DNA of 47,493 nt from Parablautia muri (GTDB taxonomy: Bacteria > Bacillota > Clostridia > Lachnospirales > Lachnospiraceae), in contig NZ_QZDT01000032.1 of assembly GCF_009917485.1 (NCBI RefSeq), positions 1 through 47,493 of the forward strand, read 5' to 3'. The first letter of the stretch is position 1; each line of letters starts with the position of its first letter. A program made the position numbers and the translations under genes. This document shows positions 43,601-47,493 of the stretch, piece by piece. The notes beneath the pieces were generated by a model, which saw only the letters and a list, made by a program, of their open reading frames with translations, was not told the DNA's origin and ran no database searches.

Positions 43601-43609
43601 ATTATAGCA
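43601..43609 (-). promoter_or_regulatory. extended -10 promoter of the DUF1538/PII-like operon
   Basis: On the minus strand TGCTATAAT: a consensus -10 (43601-43606) with the extended TGn. No good -35 is visible at the proper distance, as is common for extended -10 promoters. The start would be about 35-40 bp before the TTG start codon. Confidence 0.5.
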
Positions 43610-43679
43610 TTATTACCTGTAAATCTGCCACAATAAAAATAATTTTAACAATTCCTTTATTTTTATTGATTTAAAGAAA

Positions 43680-43710
43680 ATATTTATTGATTTACAATAA
43701 ATATTTATTG
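43680..43710. promoter_or_regulatory. palindromic operator with a third half-site
   Basis: A perfect 10-bp inverted repeat ATATTTATTG/CAATAAATAT around ATTTA (43680-43704), followed by another ATATTTATTG at 43701-43710 that runs into the -35 box. A further TTTATTGATTTA lies just upstream at 43663-43674. The layout suits binding by the XRE protein encoded at 44344. Confidence 0.6.
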
Positions 43711-43736
43711 ACAATCGAATTATTTGATGATATATT
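43708..43736 (+). promoter_or_regulatory. promoter of the DUF2975-XRE-DUF4173 operon
   Basis: Plus strand: -35 TTGACA (43708-43713), 17 bp, -10 TATATT (43731-43736). The -35 overlaps the third half-site of the palindromic operator. The leader to the ATG at 43827 is about 85 nt. Confidence 0.75.
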
Positions 43737-43826
43737 CCATATACAACAATTGAAAAGCATTCATTCAGCCTGTCTGAAGCATGACTTTATAAAATCTTAG
43801 GATGATGGAAAGCATGGAGGATTTTT

Positions 43827-44273
43827 ATGAACGGCAAATTAACCATTTTTACAAAAATACTTTTAGACTTCCTGTATTATACCGGAATAATTGTTACCGC
43901 TATTGTTCCGCTGATTATCTCTTTTTATGGAAATTACAATACTTACTTTGCACAAAACACTTTTCAACTGAGTATCCTGTTTATTTTTTCCGGCATTTTT
44001 GCAGTACTTATTATTTATGAGCTGCGAAAAATATTTAAAACCGTACTGGCAGATGATTGTTTTATCCGACAAAACGTAACGAGCCTTAATAAAATGGGAA
44101 CTTACAGCTTTTTCATAGCCTTGTGTACCAGTTGCCGGTTATTTCTTTACCTGACTCCTGCGGTTATCATAGTCATTTTGGTATTTGTAATAGCAGGATT
44201 ATTCAGTAAGGTACTCTCCCGCGTCTTCGATAAAGCTGTAACTTATAAATTAGAAAATGATCTTACAATCTAA
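43827..44273 (+). CDS. DUF2975 membrane protein
   Basis: A 148-residue protein with four hydrophobic segments (about 13-33, 44-66, 89-105, 109-131), matching DUF2975. Family members are nearly always encoded just before a small YozG-type XRE regulator, as here, and may act as its membrane partner. The ATG at 43827 follows CATGGAGGATTTTT, a strong ribosome-binding site of the dispersed-element tail type. An upstream out-of-frame ATG lies inside that site. Function is unknown. Confidence 0.8.
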   Translation: MNGKLTIFTKILLDFLYYTGIIVTAIVPLIISFYGNYNTYFAQNTFQLSILFIFSGIFAVLIIYELRKIFKTVLADDCFIRQNVTSLNKMGTYSFFIALCTSCRLFLYLTPAVIIVILVFVIAGLFSKVLSRVFDKAVTYKLENDLTI

Positions 44274-44343
44274 ATTTGCAAACTGTCAAACGCTGACACT
44301 TTTTACCAGTCAGCTTATGGATCAAAAAATGGGAGATGTGAAT

Positions 44344-44550
44344 ATGGCGATTAAAATAAATCTTGATGTAGAGATGGCAAAACAAAAAAAAGGACTTACA
44401 GAGCTTGCTAATGAGGTGGATATTACCCTTGCCAACCTTTCTATCCTAAAAAACAATAAAGCCAAAGCAGTCCGGCTTTCCACCTTAAATGCTATTTGTA
44501 AAGCTCTTAACTGTCAACCCGGCGATATTTTAGAATATGTAGAAGATTAA
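44344..44550 (+). CDS. XRE/YozG-type small transcriptional regulator
   Basis: A 68-residue protein that is almost entirely one helix-turn-helix domain: VEMAKQKKGLTELANEVDIT, ANLSILKNNKAKAVRLSTL and ICKALNCQPGDILEY (residues about 8-65). The closing CQPGDIL is typical of the YozG group. The frame opens earlier at 44257, but GGGAG eight bases before the ATG at 44344 decides the start. It lies between the DUF2975 and DUF4173 genes and probably binds the palindrome at 43680-43710 to control its own operon. Confidence 0.88.
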   Translation: MAIKINLDVEMAKQKKGLTELANEVDITLANLSILKNNKAKAVRLSTLNAICKALNCQPGDILEYVED

Positions 44551-44623
44551 AAACCTAAATCTGGCTGAACCGGATATATGTAAAACAAACGCTGCAACGC
44601 TTCGGCAAGAATGGAGGATTATT

Positions 44624-46327
44624 ATGACAACAGAATCAATTTTAAATGAAAATCAAAACCAAAAACCTGAACCAGTCACGATTCAAGAAACTGAAAAAAC
44701 AATTAAAAAATCAAACCCTCTTTTTATCTTTATGGCAGCAGGAAGTTTCATCTATGCCTTTTTCTACACTTTATTTTTATATAAAAACAATTCAGGTATC
44801 ACTTACCCTTTTTTTGTAGGCGGAACCTGCTTACTTTTCTTCTTATATATGAAAAAGTCAGGGATTACCGCCAAAAAATTTTCTCTTTTTCTTCTCATTA
44901 GCCTGCTTTTACTTGGCATAAGTACCTGCTTTACAGATTCTTATATTTTAATTTTTTTTAACAAAGTGGGAATTTTCTTTTTATTTTTTTACTTAATGCT
45001 CCATAATCTGTATGAAGATAAAAACTGGGATCTGCCAAAATATTTAGGTGCTATCATAAACATTTTATTTACCAGCCTGGCGTTTATCTTCAGGCCGTTT
45101 ACTGATTTTTCCACTTATCATAAAAATAGAGCTTCTATCAAATTTTCTTCCGAAAATAATGAACACTGTGAACCTTTACAATACGGCTCATCCATTAAAA
45201 AAGATAATTTAAAATATATCTTATTCGGTATTTTAATTGCAATGCCTCTATTATTTATTATCCTGCTTCTTCTTTATCAGGCTGATGCGGTATTTTCAAG
45301 CATGCTAGATCAGATTTTTTATTTCGACTTTTACATTGACTTTGAAGATGACATTTATGGAATTATCTTTTTATTTTTATTTGCTTTCTTTGCAACTTAC
45401 AGTATTATGAGTCGTATTTCTGTTCATAACCTGAAAGAAGAAATTCCTGATAAGAGAACTGGGGAACCTATCATGGGAATTACTTTTACAGGGCTAATTT
45501 CACTGGTTTATCTGGTATTTTGTTATATCCAGGTGGTATATCTCTTTGGAGGCTTCGGTACACTTCCTGCCCATTATACCTATTCCTCTTATGCAAGAGA
45601 AGGGTTTTTCCAATTGGTGTTTGTATGTATCATCAATCTGTTATTGGTTCTTTCCTGCATGAAACGCTTTCGTGAAAGTAAAATTTTAAAGGGCATTCTT
45701 ACTTTTATATCCATCTGTACTTATATTATGATTGCATCCAGCGCCTATCGGATGCTGCTTTATATTCAGGTATACTATCTTACCTTTTTAAGAATATTTG
45801 TATTGTGGGCGCTTTTTGTTATTTTCCTGCTTATGAGCGGCGCTTTGATTATGATTCATAAAATTAAATTTCCATTGACCAAGTATTGTTTGATAACAGT
45901 GACCATACTCTATATCCTGTTTTCCTTTTCCCATCCGGATTATTGGATTGCCAGATATAATTTAATGAACAGCTTAAGCCAAGAAACTGTTACCGAAAAC
46001 GAAAATAATTTAGAAGAAAGCTATCAGACTAAAAACACATTCCATGATTATTATTATTTACGACATTTGTCAGATGATGCCGCACCTGTTATTTTCGCAA
46101 AAGCAAAAGAACTTGGTTATGAAAAAAATGACTGGTTCCTTAATTATGCTGCAAGTATTGTAACAAAAAATACGGATTGGAACCATTCTGATAAAATAGA
46201 AGGTTATTTGCCACAAAAACCCTCTATAAGAAAATGGAATATGTCCAGATGGAAAGCCATTTATACATATACGGAGTATTATAATTCAAATAAGGAATTT
46301 GCCCATAAAGTTATCAATTATATTTAA
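44624..46327 (+). CDS. DUF4173-type polytopic membrane protein
   Basis: A 567-residue protein. A polar N-terminal 30 residues precedes about twelve hydrophobic helices (residues about 35-455); a soluble C-terminal part of about 110 residues follows (LRHLSDDAAPVIFAKAKELG). It matches the DUF4173/DUF4153 group of unknown function. The motif YQADAVFSSMLDQ lies near residue 216. The ATG at 44624 follows GGCAAGAATGGAGGATT, the same tail as in the dispersed leader elements. It is the third gene of the operon with DUF2975 and the XRE regulator, an arrangement seen in other Clostridia. Confidence 0.82.
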   Translation: MTTESILNENQNQKPEPVTIQETEKTIKKSNPLFIFMAAGSFIYAFFYTLFLYKNNSGITYPFFVGGTCLLFFLYMKKSGITAKKFSLFLLISLLLLGISTCFTDSYILIFFNKVGIFFLFFYLMLHNLYEDKNWDLPKYLGAIINILFTSLAFIFRPFTDFSTYHKNRASIKFSSENNEHCEPLQYGSSIKKDNLKYILFGILIAMPLLFIILLLLYQADAVFSSMLDQIFYFDFYIDFEDDIYGIIFLFLFAFFATYSIMSRISVHNLKEEIPDKRTGEPIMGITFTGLISLVYLVFCYIQVVYLFGGFGTLPAHYTYSSYAREGFFQLVFVCIINLLLVLSCMKRFRESKILKGILTFISICTYIMIASSAYRMLLYIQVYYLTFLRIFVLWALFVIFLLMSGALIMIHKIKFPLTKYCLITVTILYILFSFSHPDYWIARYNLMNSLSQETVTENENNLEESYQTKNTFHDYYYLRHLSDDAAPVIFAKAKELGYEKNDWFLNYAASIVTKNTDWNHSDKIEGYLPQKPSIRKWNMSRWKAIYTYTEYYNSNKEFAHKVINYI

Positions 46328-46353
46328 ATTAAATAGTGATTTAATTTAAATAT
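46320..46353. repeat. perfect 14-bp inverted repeat over the DUF4173 stop codon
   Basis: ATATTTAAATTAAA and TTTAATTTAAATAT around TAGTGA. All A/T in the stem. The stop codon of the DUF4173 gene (46325-46327) lies in the left arm. It could aid termination, but the stem is weak. Confidence 0.6.
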
Positions 46354-46363
46354 ATTCCAAACA

Positions 46364-46423
46364 ATCCCTATTTAGAATTTTCAATAAAATCCTTCCTGAC
46401 AAAAGAATGTTCTAAATAGGGAT
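46364..46423. repeat. 14-bp inverted repeat between convergent genes
   Basis: ATCCCTATTTAGAA (46364-46377) and TTCTAAATAGGGAT (46410-46423), a perfect 14-bp pair with a 32-nt loop, extendable inward by TTC/GAA. It lies just after the AT repeat at 46320-46353 and 22 bp beyond the AraC stop. It may be a bidirectional terminator or a remnant of a small palindromic element. Confidence 0.65.
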
Positions 46424-46444
46424 GAAATTATATATAGTATCAAT

Positions 46445-47233
46445 CTATAGCAAAGTAGACGGAGGGATTCCTTTTCTGTTCCCATACTCATCTACAAAAA
46501 TTTCATAGTATTTTTCGCGATACTGCTTTGGCGTTATACCTTTTTTCTTTTTAAAAGCCCTGATAAAATGACTTTGAGAGCTGAAATTCAAAAAGGAACT
46601 TATTTCTGCATAAGTATAGTCTGAATACTTCAACATATTACCGACCGCTTCTATCTTTTTTGATAAGATATAATCTGAAATCGTAATTCCGGTTTCTTTT
46701 TTAAATAAAGTGGATAAATAGCTGGCATTCAAATTTGCCACCGAAGCTAGTTCTTGTACCGGAATAGATTCGTGTAAATGATGATAAATATAATCCATAC
46801 AAAGCGTAATAGGCTTAGAAAACACACTTTTCTTATCTAACTCTGCCATCTCATGAGTATAAAGAGAAAACATATCAACCTGTAGTTTTTGAATTTCTTT
46901 AACCGTATTTAATTTATCCATTTTTTGAATATACAAATCGCTGATATTAAAAGCCCTTTCTGATGGCATACCTCCTGAAATGGCTGTTCGACTGGCTAAA
47001 GTAGCGCCGCATACAAAAATATATCTTGCATTCCTGACAGGGTCATCTGATAAATGTCCCTGAAGACCGGAATATAATATTTTTTCACTCTCCTCTACCG
47101 CTCTCGGATCTCCTGCTCTTAGCAAATCATATTGAAGGTTATCCTCAAGTGAGGTATGGTGCCGTTTATCCATTTCCCGATTCAAAAATTCTATGTATCT
47201 TAATTCCTTTTCATTTACAACATGGTTTTTCAT
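46445..47233 (-). CDS. AraC family transcriptional regulator
   Basis: A 262-residue regulator. The N-terminal 150 residues are helical without a cupin pattern (DDPVRNARYIFVCGATLASRTA), as in one group of Firmicute AraC proteins. The C-terminal domain has both helix-turn-helix motifs: VQELASVANLNASYLSTLF and YAEISSFLNFSSQSHFIRAF, then KKGITPKQYREKY. The ATG at 47233 is preceded by GAGAGGAATGTAAG. A possible gene diverges to the right beyond the window and may be its target. No ligand can be named. Confidence 0.88.
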   Translation of the reverse strand: MKNHVVNEKELRYIEFLNREMDKRHHTSLEDNLQYDLLRAGDPRAVEESEKILYSGLQGHLSDDPVRNARYIFVCGATLASRTAISGGMPSERAFNISDLYIQKMDKLNTVKEIQKLQVDMFSLYTHEMAELDKKSVFSKPITLCMDYIYHHLHESIPVQELASVANLNASYLSTLFKKETGITISDYILSKKIEAVGNMLKYSDYTYAEISSFLNFSSQSHFIRAFKKKKGITPKQYREKYYEIFVDEYGNRKGIPPSTLL

Positions 47234-47242
47234 ATTAACTTA

Positions 47243-47277
47243 CATTCCTCTCGCTTCGCTCAGGCACAAAAATTTTC
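47243..47277 (-). repeat. possible diverged dispersed leader element, copy D
   Basis: Minus strand: AAATTTTTGTGCCTGAGCG, then AGAGGAATG just before the AraC start at 47233. It keeps the TTTGTGCCTGxGC core of copy A but lacks the second palindrome. This is the weakest copy. Confidence 0.35.
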
Positions 47278-47377
47278 TTTTTTCATTACAGTAATATATA
47301 TAAAAAAAATATCACAAAACCAATTTAAATACAATAATCATACTTATTGTTCTGATAGAATAAAACCATCTCAAAGA

Positions 47378-47493
47378 TAGATTAAAAAATAAACCAATCT
47401 AAAATTTATTATATTTCAAATAGGAGCTTCCTGTATAATTCAAATATAGGGAATTCCAAGAAGGGTGGTTGATAAAAAAATACCTCAGAGTAA
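47378..47493 (+). promoter_or_regulatory. possible activator-dependent promoter and start of a gene at the right edge
   Basis: An inverted repeat TAGATT/AATCTA (47378-47401) lies upstream of a good -10, TATAAT (47434-47439), which has no matching -35. Such a layout suits activation by the divergent AraC regulator. After AAGGGTGG a reading frame stays open to the edge, starting at GTG 47465 or TTG 47469, too short to identify. Confidence 0.35.

Overview
The window looks like chromosome from a low-G+C, anaerobic, Gram-positive member of the Clostridia, most likely a motile Lachnospiraceae. The case rests on lineage-typical families (an FHA protein with a DUF6382-like N-terminus, DUF5702, DUF6240, DUF4358, DUF1538, a DUF2975/XRE/DUF4173 trio), two-subunit iron-sulfur fumarase, a BofA/YaaL-type pair, and a Tad pilus locus with no secretin, as expected for a single-membrane cell. 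The assignment comes from reading protein families and was not confirmed by any search. No CRISPR array, rRNA operon, prophage or full-length insertion sequence was seen.

Layout. 1-620: two strong promoters reading out of the left edge, then a tRNA-Ser(GCT) with its own promoter and terminator. 622-4342 (minus): plsC, fumarase beta and alpha subunits, a HIT protein and a flavodoxin-SCP2 fusion. 4392-13693 (minus): a ten-gene Tad/Flp pilus operon running from a CpaE-like protein through CpaF, TadB, TadC, Flp1 pilin, a DUF5702 protein, a TadE-like protein, prepilin peptidase and a second TadE-like protein to an FHA protein, with a good promoter at 13816-13844. 13979-19476: bofA and a divergent DUF2508 gene, then fliS, flagellin and a 1004-residue DUF6240 protein. 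19665-26495 (minus): glgB with a TPR/degenerate-ATPase protein, then tatD-rsmA. 26635-26707: tRNA-Lys(CTT).

26756-33070 (minus): an rlmI-type methyltransferase, glycerol-1-phosphate dehydrogenase (araM) overlapping an araB-type FGGY kinase, a terminator, a putative metal-efflux permease and an AraC regulator. 33342-36888: an acyltransferase-like membrane protein, an unknown membrane protein, a TSCPD protein, murG and a small unknown protein. 36976-40455: an MBOAT/SGNH surface O-acylation pair and a divergent DUF4358 lipoprotein whose 5' leader carries a 145-bp IS66-like miniature element. 40533-43556: exodeoxyribonuclease III, then a DUF1538 transporter-like protein with a tandem PII-like protein. 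43680-46327: a palindrome-controlled DUF2975-XRE-DUF4173 operon. 46445-47233: a second AraC regulator.

The most unusual points are: (i) a dispersed leader element (at least four good copies, several tail-only copies) with two CAAATTTG palindromes 18 nt apart, ending in an ATGGRGG ribosome-binding site; (ii) the IS66-like miniature element with a perfect 8-bp target duplication; (iii) non-standard Tad parts: an Ig-like domain inside TadC, a tandem zinc-ribbon-like tail on a TadE-like pseudopilin, and a CpaE-like protein without a normal P-loop; (iv) the DUF1538 plus double-PII pair; (v) a 15-bp in-frame coding repeat in the kinase gene.
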